Source: Dyadobacter sp. 3J3
Lineage (GTDB): Bacteria > Bacteroidota > Bacteroidia > Cytophagales > Spirosomataceae
Assembly: GCF_009801115.1 (NCBI RefSeq)
Contig: NZ_VTOL01000001.1
Span: forward strand, 124,001 to 188,000
Length of the DNA stretch: 64,000 bases
Direction: 5' to 3'
Below the pieces are notes generated by a model that had not been told where the DNA came from, did no database searches, and saw only the letters and a list, made by a program, of their open reading frames with translations. A program made the position numbers and the translations under genes. Shown here one piece after another: positions 26,519 through 35,842 of this stretch. Each line of letters begins with the position of its first letter. The first letter of the stretch is position 1.

Positions 26519-29386
26519 TTATTTCTCCAAAACCTTACTGATCAGCATCTGGCTTTCATGATTTTCATGAGAGCCGGATTTACCCAGTTTCTCATTCAAA
26601 TCTTTCAAAACCTTTTTTGATTCATCCGTCCCAATCGCGGCAACACGCTGAATGGTATAAGGCAAAATATTCGGAAGTTTTGCTTTTTCGGCAATTTGTA
26701 AAGCGCGTTTCATATCAATAGCGGCCAAAGGTTCGGCTGCATACCAAACCATCAGAGGCAGGTTATGATCGTCCTTATCTTCAACTTTTTGAGAAAGTGC
26801 TTCAACAACATCCCAGCGCTGCGCAGGGTCCAGTCGGAGCATAGCGGAAGTCAGGTACAATCTTACTAATGAAGAATTGTCATTTTGTGCCAATGCGGCA
26901 AATCGTTTTAAGGTTTCAGGAGACACATTTTTACTTTCTGTCAAAAGCTGAATCGCCCAGCTTCTCACATATTCATTGTCGTTGGCGAGTAAATCTGTTA
27001 AATCTTTTTCGGTTAATCCTTTCGTTACGTGAAGTGTCCATAAAGCGCGAAGTTTTCTTGTAGGATCAGGATTTTGGGCCAGCATTTCTTTTAATGCTTT
27101 GTGTACTTTTTTATTCGGGCCTCGTTCCTGTAAAATCGTCCGGGCTTGTCTTACGTACCACTCGTTTTTATTAAGCTGATAATTAACCAGTTCCATATCC
27201 GAAGCTTTGGACAAATCTACTTTTACCCACTTATCATTTTCATGGGTAATTTTAAAAATCCTTCCCATCGTTTTGTTATGAACATCCGGATTTGGACTGT
27301 GACATTGATTTTTATCATACCAGTCGATCGCAAAAACGGAGCCACTTGGGTCATATTTAAAATTCAGCCACTGCGACCAGGAATCGTTCATCGATAGAAA
27401 ATCATTTCTGTGCGTCGCCTGATATCCTGATCCTTTGCGTTCAAGATGATCGATATTGAGTTTTGCCCCGTTGATATTGTTCATAAAAATCTCGTTACGA
27501 TATTCCTGCGGCCAGCTATCGCCGCCCAGATAAATCATCGCTCCTGCATGCGCATGACCGCCACCAGCAGAACCCGAGCGGAAATTCCCCGCATGTGGAC
27601 CGCGCTCTCCTACCCAATGAACGTGATCGGCGATGGTTTTGATATCATCATATGTATACGGATTGAAATGTTTCCCCGCCTGACGCTGATACCGCGCGCC
27701 CTGGATAATATGATACATATGCGGGATCACGCAAACGGTAATAAACGGATGCCCGTAATCATTGAAATCAATTCCCCAGGGGTTACTCGAACCTTCCGCA
27801 AAGACCTCAAACTCATGAGAAGTCGGATGAAATCTCCAGACACCGGCGTTAATTTTGGTACGTTCGGCATCCGAAGCACCTGGCTTTCCTACATTGGAAC
27901 GGGTAAAAACACCGTGGGTTCCATAAAGCCACCCATCCGGTCCCCATCTTAAATTGTTGAGAACTTCATGCGTATCATCCACACCCCAGCCATCCAGCAA
28001 TTTTTGCGGCGGACCGGCAGGTTTGTCATTTTTTGCATCAATCGGGATAAACAATAAATAAGGTGCAGCACCCAGCCACACACCGCCCATTCCAACTTCA
28101 ATACCACTTACGAGATTTAATCCTTCGGTGAAAACTTTCCTTTTATCCAGTGTTCCGTCACCGTCGGTATCTTCAAAAATCAGAATTCTGTCCCTGCCCT
28201 GTCCTTCCGGCGCGGGTACGGGATATGTGTGCCCTTCCACCACCCAAAGTCTGCCGCGGGAGTCAATTGTAAAACTGATCGGGCGAATAATATCCGGCTC
28301 AGCCGCTGCCAATGTTATCTTAAAACCTTTGGGAAGTGTCATCGCTTTGGCTGCTTCTATACCCGAAAGTCCTGCATTCAGTACCGGATCCAAAGGCGGC
28401 AAAATGATGATATCTTTTTGTTTCAGCTCGTTTGGAAAGTCTGGCCGACTTGGATAAAATAGAAATTCATCAAAATTAATATGCGCCCATTTATCATTTG
28501 GTATGTAAGGAATTTGTGAAATCCCGGTTTCGTTATCGATGATACGAATGAATATTTCTTTGTTTTGATAGGCTTGCAGATCAACCACGGCTGGCTGCAA
28601 AGTTGCCCTTCCCTGCCCGGTAATATGAAAAATCACACTGTCCGCTCCTGCCAACACAAGTTCCACACGCGTATCCTGCAAAGCCCCACCTGAAACTCTG
28701 AAAGCTGCAAAGGGCTGTATCACCTTGAAAGGGACAGAAGTTAAAGTACCGGTAAGTTTGTAATTCGTGGTTCCACCGCTGCTCACGAAATATTTCCCCT
28801 CATAGCCGATATGCATTTCTTTTTCATGCACGGGAGACGGATCCTCTGAAAAAAGCGGATTCGTAAACGCATCGCCTGTTGCCGTCCAGTCCTTCAAAGT
28901 ACCGGTTTCAAAATTAAGGTTTAGTGGCTGCCCATCTTTTGTGGGTAATTTCCCGGCCACTGTTTTATCAGAAATTACACCTTCCACAACTTCAAAACTT
29001 CCAACCATACCTGCCGCACGGTGACCCGGAACTGAACAGAAATATGTATCATTTTCCACAGCTTTGAAAACCAGACTTGTGCTGGTTCCTTTTTCAATGA
29101 TCACTTTACTTTTCAGACCCAATTTTTCAAGAGAAATATCATGCGTCATCAGCTCACCATTGGTAATTTTGATTCGGACGCGATCGCCCTTATTTGCTTT
29201 TAAAGTGGGGTTACGGGAGCCATCCGGTGCAAAAAAACCAAGCATGGTTGCTTCCAGCGCGTAATCTCTATCGAAATGTGCGGTATCAGCGAAAGCAGAA
29301 GTTTTAGTTTTCTGGGCGCTGCTAAAAGGTTTTGGAACAATAAAAAAGATCGAAAGCAGCAGTGTAAGTAAACGAAATGCAGACAT
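26519..29386 (-). CDS. Cupredoxin + PVC-type sugar/alcohol dehydrogenase-like + HEAT protein
   Basis: 955 residues. Signal peptide (1-24). About 36-135 is a cupredoxin with a type-1 copper set, His82, Cys117, His122 and Met127 (TYFCSVPGHRAAGM). About 145-320 is a beta-sandwich of DUF1080/CBM type. About 340-720 is a PVC-type membrane-bound dehydrogenase propeller (LPKGFKITLAAAEPDIIRP, GRLWVVEGHTYP), then HEAT-like repeats to the end. The terminal CxxCH cytochrome module common in this family is absent, so copper may take the electron-transfer role. Substrate is probably a carbohydrate or alcohol, but not determined. Operon with the FG-GAP gene. Confidence 0.85.
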   Translation of the reverse strand: MSAFRLLTLLLSIFFIVPKPFSSAQKTKTSAFADTAHFDRDYALEATMLGFFAPDGSRNPTLKANKGDRVRIKITNGELMTHDISLEKLGLKSKVIIEKGTSTSLVFKAVENDTYFCSVPGHRAAGMVGSFEVVEGVISDKTVAGKLPTKDGQPLNLNFETGTLKDWTATGDAFTNPLFSEDPSPVHEKEMHIGYEGKYFVSSGGTTNYKLTGTLTSVPFKVIQPFAAFRVSGGALQDTRVELVLAGADSVIFHITGQGRATLQPAVVDLQAYQNKEIFIRIIDNETGISQIPYIPNDKWAHINFDEFLFYPSRPDFPNELKQKDIIILPPLDPVLNAGLSGIEAAKAMTLPKGFKITLAAAEPDIIRPISFTIDSRGRLWVVEGHTYPVPAPEGQGRDRILIFEDTDGDGTLDKRKVFTEGLNLVSGIEVGMGGVWLGAAPYLLFIPIDAKNDKPAGPPQKLLDGWGVDDTHEVLNNLRWGPDGWLYGTHGVFTRSNVGKPGASDAERTKINAGVWRFHPTSHEFEVFAEGSSNPWGIDFNDYGHPFITVCVIPHMYHIIQGARYQRQAGKHFNPYTYDDIKTIADHVHWVGERGPHAGNFRSGSAGGGHAHAGAMIYLGGDSWPQEYRNEIFMNNINGAKLNIDHLERKGSGYQATHRNDFLSMNDSWSQWLNFKYDPSGSVFAIDWYDKNQCHSPNPDVHNKTMGRIFKITHENDKWVKVDLSKASDMELVNYQLNKNEWYVRQARTILQERGPNKKVHKALKEMLAQNPDPTRKLRALWTLHVTKGLTEKDLTDLLANDNEYVRSWAIQLLTESKNVSPETLKRFAALAQNDNSSLVRLYLTSAMLRLDPAQRWDVVEALSQKVEDKDDHNLPLMVWYAAEPLAAIDMKRALQIAEKAKLPNILPYTIQRVAAIGTDESKKVLKDLNEKLGKSGSHENHESQMLISKVLEK

Positions 29387-29588
29387 AATAGCGGACTGTA
29401 AAGGTGTTAGGAATATTCACTTTCTGATTATTCAAAAAAGTGGATACTAAACAGAAGCTACCCGTCCGATTTGATATAATATGTTAAGAATCAATTTAAT
29501 GACTAACTAATTAAACAGCTAAAACTAATCGATATTAACATTTTGAGATAAAATATAAGTAAATTATTATTGACAAAACAAAAGATAA

Positions 29589-29630
29589 CCGGCTGTTAAT
29601 CAGAGACAAAAGTCTAAAAATAACAGCCGG
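29589..29630 (-). terminator. Terminator of the DUF3072 gene
   Basis: Perfect 10-bp repeat ccggctgtta (29589-29598) / taacagccgg (29621-29630), just downstream of the stop of the minus-strand gene, with a T-rich continuation on that strand. Confidence 0.7.
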
Positions 29631-29650
29631 CTAACTTTTAACAGAGATTA

Positions 29651-29911
29651 TTAATTACTTAATCCTCTTCCCGTTTTATGTTGAAGTTCATCGATTCTTT
29701 TTGACGCGTCCGCCTTGCTCAGCTTTTCGTCAAATTCCACACCTGCCTCGTCAGAAAGTGTTTTGAGGTAAGAATGCTGCGCACCAGTCATTGGCTCGCT
29801 TCCGGTAGTCCATTCGTCCGGATCTTTTACGGTATTGTCTCCACGAATTACCTGGTTTTCAGTTGATGGATTTTCGTTCTCATCTCCCGCTTCTTTATGT
29901 GTAGTTGCCAT
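29651..29911 (-). CDS. DUF3072-containing small protein
   Basis: 86 residues. The C-terminal motif MTGAQHSYLKTLSDEAG … LSKADASKRIDELQHKTG matches the DUF3072 helical motif found in small stress-associated proteins. The first half is acidic, polar and probably disordered (THKEAGDENENPSTENQ). Single gene with its own terminator. Function unknown. Confidence 0.8.
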   Translation of the reverse strand: MATTHKEAGDENENPSTENQVIRGDNTVKDPDEWTTGSEPMTGAQHSYLKTLSDEAGVEFDEKLSKADASKRIDELQHKTGRGLSN

Positions 29912-30027
29912 TTTAGTTATGTTGATTTCCTAGCGGGTATAAAAAAACTGAGCCACGATTTTGTACCCAAGACAACCAATTTCCGAAAATTGTGTCCATT
30001 AAGTATCCTCTCTTAACTTATATCAAA

Positions 30028-30489
30028 ATGAATCGCATTCAAACAGGATTTTTTGTCATTTTCCTATCGCTATTATTTTCAGGATGTAAAGATCCTGAAT
30101 CTCAAACTAACGAACCTATCAATGAACCGGCGGGAGGTTCCTATTATTATGTAAAAAACGAGACAGATCTGGATTTGTACGCACAATTTCCGGTACCAAC
30201 TTATGACAGCAGTATTGACAAAATGATTGATATAGATAGCACAGTTACAATTCCACGACTTGTCACCACAAAACTTTTTGAAGATCTTGGTAACTTTGGG
30301 CTGAACCCAATGCCGACTCATACTTTTAAGAATATCAAGTTTTTCAAGCAGACGGATGGAGTAAAAAGTCTGGTTTTTGAAATAAACCCGGTTAAAAACG
30401 ATCGCTGGATTTCTAAAATTCTTAGTAGAGAAGATTCAGGATATGGCCTGACGGAATATCAGTTTGTGTTGAGAAAAGAAGATTTGTAA
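30028..30489 (+). CDS. Small lipoprotein, unknown function
   Basis: 153 residues from the ATG at 30028, chosen because it gives a clean lipobox (LSLLFSGC, Cys20); a start at 29992 would precede the signal. A Glu/Pro-rich spacer (EPINEPAGG) precedes a beta-rich domain (YYYVKNETDLDLYAQFP … FKNIKFFKQTDGVKSLVFEI). No family recognised. Convergent with the S9 peptidase, from which it is separated by a strong hairpin. Confidence 0.65.
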   Translation: MNRIQTGFFVIFLSLLFSGCKDPESQTNEPINEPAGGSYYYVKNETDLDLYAQFPVPTYDSSIDKMIDIDSTVTIPRLVTTKLFEDLGNFGLNPMPTHTFKNIKFFKQTDGVKSLVFEINPVKNDRWISKILSREDSGYGLTEYQFVLRKEDL

Positions 30490-30581
30490 TGTATTATTGC
30501 AAACAAAATCTTAATACCTCCACACTTCTTATACTTTGGTATGAATGAATAAGTTTACAACCGTACAGTTTCATGTTCATT

Positions 30582-30633
30582 ATTAACAGAAAAGGGAACA
30601 ATCACCGAAATGATTGTTCCCTTTTCTGTTAAT
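30582..30633. terminator. Bidirectional terminator between convergent genes
   Basis: Perfect 23-bp inverted repeat (30582-30604 and 30611-30633) around a 6-base loop ccgaaa, containing aaaaggg/cccttttc. It serves both the lipoprotein gene and the S9 peptidase gene. Confidence 0.9.
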
Positions 30634-30645
30634 AAATTCTGTAAG

Positions 30646-32973
30646 TTACTTCACCGCATTTCTTGGATCCATAACATTATGCAACTGATATTCTTTCGGT
30701 GGTTCGGCACCTAATAAGTGACGAACGAAATAATCCCAGCGACGTCTCATCATATATGGACCAAAGTTCGCATATCCATGGCGACTGTTTGGGAAAATGA
30801 TCAGGTCATAATCTTTATTCGCTTTTTCCAGTGCTTCAATCACCAGCAAGGTATTGTAAGGTGGCACATTATCATCCATCATTCCGTGTGCGAGCATCAG
30901 TTTTCCTTTCAAATTTTTGGCATAAATCTGATTTGCCTGTGCTTCATAATTTGATATTCCCTTTCCATCCTTTTTCAACAAACCAATGTAACGTTCGCCC
31001 CAGTCGTCCTCGTAATTCCGGTTGTCCTGGTTGCCCGATTCTGAAATTCCAACTTTGAAGAAATCCGGATAAGTGAACATTGCACAAGCTGTGGCAAATC
31101 CGCCTCCGGAATGTCCGTGCATACCAACGCGTGTGGTATCGATCCAGTTATATTTTGCTGCAAGCTGCTTAATTCCCGAAACCTGATCGGGCAAAGTATT
31201 CTCAGCCATTTGTCCATAATTCATATCATGGAAACTTTTTGACCGCAACGGATTACTCGTACCTTCCAGTTCAATCACAACAAATCCAAGTTCTGCCAAA
31301 GCCTGATTGTCTCTTCTGGATGCAGAAAATGCCCATGATCCAACGCTGCCGCCTTGCGGACCAGGATAAATATAATCTACAAGAGGGTATTTTTTAGTTG
31401 AATCCAGTTTTGTCGGCGTGTACATCAATCCGTAGACATCCGTTTTTCCGTCATGTGCTTTTACTGAAAAAGGAATTGGCGCTTTCCAGCCGATGGTTTT
31501 TAAACGGCTAACATCTGTTTTTTCCAATTCAGTAACTAATTTCCCACCCATAGTACGCAAAACCGTAACCGGGGCAACATCAGGCTGAGAATAAGTATCG
31601 ATGAAATAATTTTCCGAAGTTGATAAAGACACTGTATGAAAACCAGCCTCAGGCGTCAGCAGAGTCAATCCTGAACCGTCGAAATTGATTTTGTAAAAAT
31701 GGCTGAAATACGGGTTACCGGATTCTTTTCCATTTGCCATGAAATAAATCTGACGGCTTTTTTCATCCACTTTTATCAATTGCGTGACTAACCAATCCCC
31801 TTTGGTAATCTGGTTTTTAGGCTTTCCCGATGTTGCGTCGTACAAATACAAATGTCCCCAGTTATCCTTTTCCGAATACCAGATTATTTCTTTGCTTGCC
31901 GACAAATACCGCCAGCTGATTCCTCTTTGCCCTGATTCAAACTGCGTTGGAGAAGTTTCTTCAAAAATTTCTTTTACTGCACCTGAAACAGCATCAGCCA
32001 TTCTTACTTTTTCCTCTTTATGATCACGAGACGTTGAAACAAACACTACCTGAGTACCATCCGTGCTCCATGAAACGTCATTTAGCACGCCACCACGGCT
32101 GATATCATCACCCATAGTTGACCTGTGAACATCCGCAGGAATTTGCAAACGTATTACTTTGGGCGTTTCAACATTAATAATAACACGATGAAGCATCGCC
32201 ACAACGCTATCACCCGGCAATGGATATTTCCATGCTTCCAGTTTCGGATGACCTACGTTCGTAGTCACCAAAAACATATCGCCTACTTTCCTTTCATCCT
32301 GCTGATAGGTAAAAATCTTTTTGGAATCTGGCGACCAGGATAAAACCGGCTTGTCGCTATGACGCCAGCCGGCATTATCCGTGGCATAACCAAAATCCTT
32401 GATTCCGTCGGTAGTTAATTGTATGAGCTGATTTGAAGCTACATCACGAAGCCACAAATTATGCTCTTTGATCAAAACGGCTTTTTTACCATCCGGCGAC
32501 AAAGATTCACTTCTCGGTTCTTCGTCCGTTTTTACTTTTGTTGAAGCATCTTCTGTAATTTGATATGTTTTCAAATCACATTTCCATTGTTTTCCATCCG
32601 CTGAGAAAAGAATCGATTTTTCATCCTTTGAAAAACTAAAACTTTGAAAAGGAAGCATAAAAGCGGTAAAACTTTTTCCGCTCGCAGCCGAAAGAGACTG
32701 TGCCAGTTTTGCCTGGTTAAAAGCAGGTAAGCGCGTTCCTTTCAACGCATTTACCAAAATAAATTCACTGCCTTGTGCCGTTAAGGTGCGATACCAAAAC
32801 CGCTCTCCTGAAATCCATGCAGGTTTCCCGGAAACATTGTCGATGTACTTTTGGGTGTTAGAAGTTAGAAAACTTTCTGCTTTTTGGTAGTCGTTTGCAA
32901 TCAGCACCGCTTGCTGGGAAAATGCGGAACCGGCTATTAAAACGGGCAAAAAGATTGTAATTAATTTCTTCAT
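30646..32973 (-). CDS. S9-family dipeptidyl peptidase IV-like serine peptidase
   Basis: 775 residues. Signal peptide (LITIFLPVLIAGSAFSQ). N-terminal DPPIV beta-propeller (about 80-480; SPDGKKAVLIKEHNLWLRD, LSWSPDSKKI) and C-terminal alpha/beta hydrolase. The nucleophile is in GMHGHSGGGFATA; Asp lies in the MMDDNVPPYNTLL region and His in SRHGYANFG. It should release N-terminal X-Pro or X-Ala dipeptides in the periplasm, feeding peptide use. Single gene with a strong terminator. Confidence 0.93.
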   Translation of the reverse strand: MKKLITIFLPVLIAGSAFSQQAVLIANDYQKAESFLTSNTQKYIDNVSGKPAWISGERFWYRTLTAQGSEFILVNALKGTRLPAFNQAKLAQSLSAASGKSFTAFMLPFQSFSFSKDEKSILFSADGKQWKCDLKTYQITEDASTKVKTDEEPRSESLSPDGKKAVLIKEHNLWLRDVASNQLIQLTTDGIKDFGYATDNAGWRHSDKPVLSWSPDSKKIFTYQQDERKVGDMFLVTTNVGHPKLEAWKYPLPGDSVVAMLHRVIINVETPKVIRLQIPADVHRSTMGDDISRGGVLNDVSWSTDGTQVVFVSTSRDHKEEKVRMADAVSGAVKEIFEETSPTQFESGQRGISWRYLSASKEIIWYSEKDNWGHLYLYDATSGKPKNQITKGDWLVTQLIKVDEKSRQIYFMANGKESGNPYFSHFYKINFDGSGLTLLTPEAGFHTVSLSTSENYFIDTYSQPDVAPVTVLRTMGGKLVTELEKTDVSRLKTIGWKAPIPFSVKAHDGKTDVYGLMYTPTKLDSTKKYPLVDYIYPGPQGGSVGSWAFSASRRDNQALAELGFVVIELEGTSNPLRSKSFHDMNYGQMAENTLPDQVSGIKQLAAKYNWIDTTRVGMHGHSGGGFATACAMFTYPDFFKVGISESGNQDNRNYEDDWGERYIGLLKKDGKGISNYEAQANQIYAKNLKGKLMLAHGMMDDNVPPYNTLLVIEALEKANKDYDLIIFPNSRHGYANFGPYMMRRRWDYFVRHLLGAEPPKEYQLHNVMDPRNAVK

Positions 32974-33244
32974 ATAGGTTAATGCCTGGTAATAGGATGT
33001 GAGGTAATTTATTTCAGGACTGCAAAATAAGGATTTTCAGCACGTAAATTCAGGCATACAACAAAAATCGTTTGTACGACAATCATATTTATCACAATTA
33101 AAGGTTCTAAACAAAAAAACTAAAACCATTCAAAACGAATAGTCTTAGTTCTGTTAAAAAAAATTGACAAAATAATCCGAAAAATCAGATTCCCATAATG
33201 AATGGTTTGTCTTTATTTTCAAGAATCAGGTTTACATTATAACT

Positions 33245-33424
33245 TTATTCAGGCCAAAAATCCAGTAGAACTTTGGTCAGCGTTTGGTCATTGATATACC
33301 CCCTGACCACAAGGCTACCGAATAAATAAACGCAATACAAAACGACTATTAATCCAATCGTTTCTGAAAGTGTTTTCCTAAGAGATTTACATTTTTCATT
33401 TCCTCTTTCACGGGTTGTGTTCAT
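33245..33424 (-). CDS. 59-residue single-TM small protein
   Basis: Reads from the ATG at 33424 to the TAA at 33247-33245. The N-terminus is basic (NTTRERGNEKCKSLRK), then one TM helix (ETIGLIVVLYCVYLFGSLVV) and a polar end (RGYINDQTLTKVLLDFWPE). An aggaaaa ahead of the ATG could act as a weak ribosome site. Its layout, start context and clean TM helix favour a real gene. A stand-alone membrane small protein; function unknown. The gap 32974-33244 downstream holds nothing else. Confidence 0.55.
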   Translation of the reverse strand: MNTTRERGNEKCKSLRKTLSETIGLIVVLYCVYLFGSLVVRGYINDQTLTKVLLDFWPE

Positions 33425-33650
33425 ACGTTTTCCTAATTAAATATACTTGGTTTAGGTGTTTTTTATTGCTGCATGTAATCCTGGATTTGATCACACGCAG
33501 CAATATGAAATTTAATTTTACGACTACATTATGCCGTAATTAAACACATCTTTAAGGGTAGAGAGGGCATATTAATTTCTAAGCAAAACAAGGCACGAAT
33601 TTGTCAATTACCAAAAAATGAGCATAGACAAAGTGTGTACAAACAAAACG

Positions 33651-33684
33651 AAAACCGCGATTTTTGAATAAAAACCGGGGTTTT
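33651..33684 (-). terminator. Hairpin terminator after the 7TMR-DISM gene
   Basis: aaaaccgcgattttt (33651-33665) pairs with aaaaaccggggtttt (33670-33684) across a gaat loop, with two mismatches. It lies 34 bases beyond the stop of the minus-strand gene. Further left, a second 8-bp repeat attgctgc/gcagcaat (33465-33504) lies in the leader of the 59-residue gene. Confidence 0.6.
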
Positions 33685-33718
33685 GATGAAATTCCAATAA
33701 AATTGTTGCTATATCCGA

Positions 33719-35509
33719 TTACTTACCGTCATCATTCAAATCGCCTTCCTCAACCATTGCCATTTTTTTGTAAAGCCTTGTTTTGGCACGGCGCACACTG
33801 GCAGGATCAATATTGAGTAAGGCCGCAATTTCCTTGGTGGAAAGGTTGATATGAAAATAGGCATATAGCCGTATTTCGTTTTTAGTAAGTGAAGGATATT
33901 TGGCCAGCAGATTTTCAAAAAAATGAGGATGGACCTGTTCAAAGTGCAATTTAAATTTTCGCCAGTCACCATCCAGGTACAGGTTGCTTTGCAGGATGGA
34001 TTCTATACTTTTTAACTCCTTATGTTTGCTGTCCGGATACAATTTATGAAGTTCCTGAATCTGTGTTTTTAAACTGGCAAGCAGTTCGTTTTTCTGAACC
34101 ATATATAAAGTTGTTGAAGCCAGTTCACGCTGGTTTAATTCCAGGCGTTCTTCTAATAATTCGTTTTTTGTTTTTTCGAGCCGGATATCGACATTGATTT
34201 TCTGGTTTTCCAATTCGATCAGTCTCTGCCGCAATCCAATTTCTTTCAAATCAAATTCCAACTGACGCGCTTCTATTTCTTTTGCTTTAAGATTTTTGTG
34301 AACCGATTTTGTGCGGGCTACCAAAGCTACTGAAAAAGCGAGTGCCTGCGAAATGATAGAAAAATCAGGCATTAATGAATTATTGGTTTCACTAAAACTT
34401 ACGAAGACATGATACAAAGTGGTCCCCAGCATGAAAATCAATGGCAAAAAATTAGCAACTAAAAAGGGCGTAGAAGCCGGAAGTTTCCGGAGGTAACCTA
34501 CGACACTGGTGCTCAAAATAATCGCAATCAACAGCAGCGCAAGAATATTATGATAAAGCAAAGTATAATCTTCCAGATAGGCTACAAAGACATTTAATAG
34601 TACGATTATCACGGTAACCAGCACATAAACCCATAACCCGATCCTAAGGGCTAAGTCCATTACCGGAAGTTTTTTTCTTGTATTCAGAAAAGCCCGGGTT
34701 AATTCTACTACGCCGTACATGATCAATAAAATGCTCCCATGCATCAGCAAATTAGTCAAATCAAAAGAATGCAGCTGTCCGTTTGGCGATACGGTAGAAG
34801 TAAAAAGCGGACTTTGAAAAAATATGCCATAAAACCGTTTATAAGCCGTGATATAAAACATACCTCCCAACTGCGCGATCAGATAAAATAATACTGTTTT
34901 ATCCCTCAGCCCAAAATAAATGTACAAATTGTTTAAAAAGAAAAGGATCAATACGGTTATGGAAGTAACCCAGGACAACCAAACAATATGCTCATTTCTA
35001 TCAAAATAATCACCTTTTTTTATTTTTATTAAGGGCTCTACCGCGTGTCCAAATGTCCGCAGCACACTTGCATCCATGTTAATATAAATCGCATTTTCAG
35101 TTTTCCCTTGTAATACACAGGCCAACTCATTAAGGTTACGCTTACCAATATACGGCGACAGCATACCATTTCGACTGACTACCCACTTTTGGGTATTTTC
35201 GTTAAAATAATATAAAGCGTTATCCAGGTTAAAATTTAAGGATATGCTACATCGCTCAGCGTAGTGAAAAGGATTATTGATGCGAATTTTCAACCAAAAG
35301 TGAGTTGCATCACCAGATTGCAACGAATCGCCATCAATGAAAACGAGTGAAGTATCCGAAAGTATTTTTTCAAAAGTATAGCCACGATCGGGCAATACTG
35401 CGTACCGATTTATTGTAGCAGCAGAACTATCATTGAGAATATAAACAGGTTGTGTAAAAGCTACAACCGGCAAAAGTAAAATGATCAGGAAAATAAAAAT
35501 CTTATTCAA
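33719..35509 (-). CDS. 7TMR-DISM membrane regulator with C-terminal LuxR-type HTH
   Basis: 596 residues. Signal peptide (about 1-19), then a periplasmic 7TMR-DISM ligand domain (about 20-175), seven TM helices (about 178-400), a long coiled coil (about 405-505, LKAKEIEARQLEFDLKEIG…) and a C-terminal helix-turn-helix (about 530-585: YPSLTKNEIRLYAYFHINLSTKEIAALLNIDPASVRRAKTR in overlapping pieces). There is no kinase domain, so it is a one-component membrane-bound regulator. A ligand outside would change DNA binding inside. Its targets are unknown. First gene upstream is divergent, with a 333-bp gap. Confidence 0.85.
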   Translation of the reverse strand: MNKIFIFLIILLLPVVAFTQPVYILNDSSAATINRYAVLPDRGYTFEKILSDTSLVFIDGDSLQSGDATHFWLKIRINNPFHYAERCSISLNFNLDNALYYFNENTQKWVVSRNGMLSPYIGKRNLNELACVLQGKTENAIYINMDASVLRTFGHAVEPLIKIKKGDYFDRNEHIVWLSWVTSITVLILFFLNNLYIYFGLRDKTVLFYLIAQLGGMFYITAYKRFYGIFFQSPLFTSTVSPNGQLHSFDLTNLLMHGSILLIMYGVVELTRAFLNTRKKLPVMDLALRIGLWVYVLVTVIIVLLNVFVAYLEDYTLLYHNILALLLIAIILSTSVVGYLRKLPASTPFLVANFLPLIFMLGTTLYHVFVSFSETNNSLMPDFSIISQALAFSVALVARTKSVHKNLKAKEIEARQLEFDLKEIGLRQRLIELENQKINVDIRLEKTKNELLEERLELNQRELASTTLYMVQKNELLASLKTQIQELHKLYPDSKHKELKSIESILQSNLYLDGDWRKFKLHFEQVHPHFFENLLAKYPSLTKNEIRLYAYFHINLSTKEIAALLNIDPASVRRAKTRLYKKMAMVEEGDLNDDGK

Positions 35510-35809
35510 CGCCCGGTGTTACATTTTTTTGAAAAGGTACAAAATAAACTTCGAAAGTTACAGATTTCATACTTTGCGGTCACATTTGGACTTGTATTGA
35601 ATTTAAAAAGCAACCCTTCCCGAATAATTCCCGTATCAGCTTATAGTGATTAACCATTCTTTTTTTTCAAAATATAATTGAAAATGTCATGAACAAATCA
35701 ACGGTAACCATCATACTTTATTTGATAGTGACAGCATTAATATTGGACTTATGAAAACATTTCACTTCTAAATTTTTCGTTTCCCAGGTCAAAAGTGACT
35801 GGATATTGT

Positions 35810-35817
35810 TAATTTTG
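35810..35817 (+). promoter_or_regulatory. Promoter -7 element (TAnnTTTG) for the TTG-start gene
   Basis: taattttg fits the Bacteroidota -7 element exactly. It places transcription start near 35824, leaving a leader of about 19 bases before the TTG at 35843. No clear -33 element. The gap 35510-35809 holds nothing else recognisable. Confidence 0.5.
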
Positions 35818-35842
35818 CAAGTGTTTTGCACATGCACAGCCA

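Noticed and set aside
27446..27952. 168-residue plus-strand open frame
   Set aside because: Antisense to the dehydrogenase gene.
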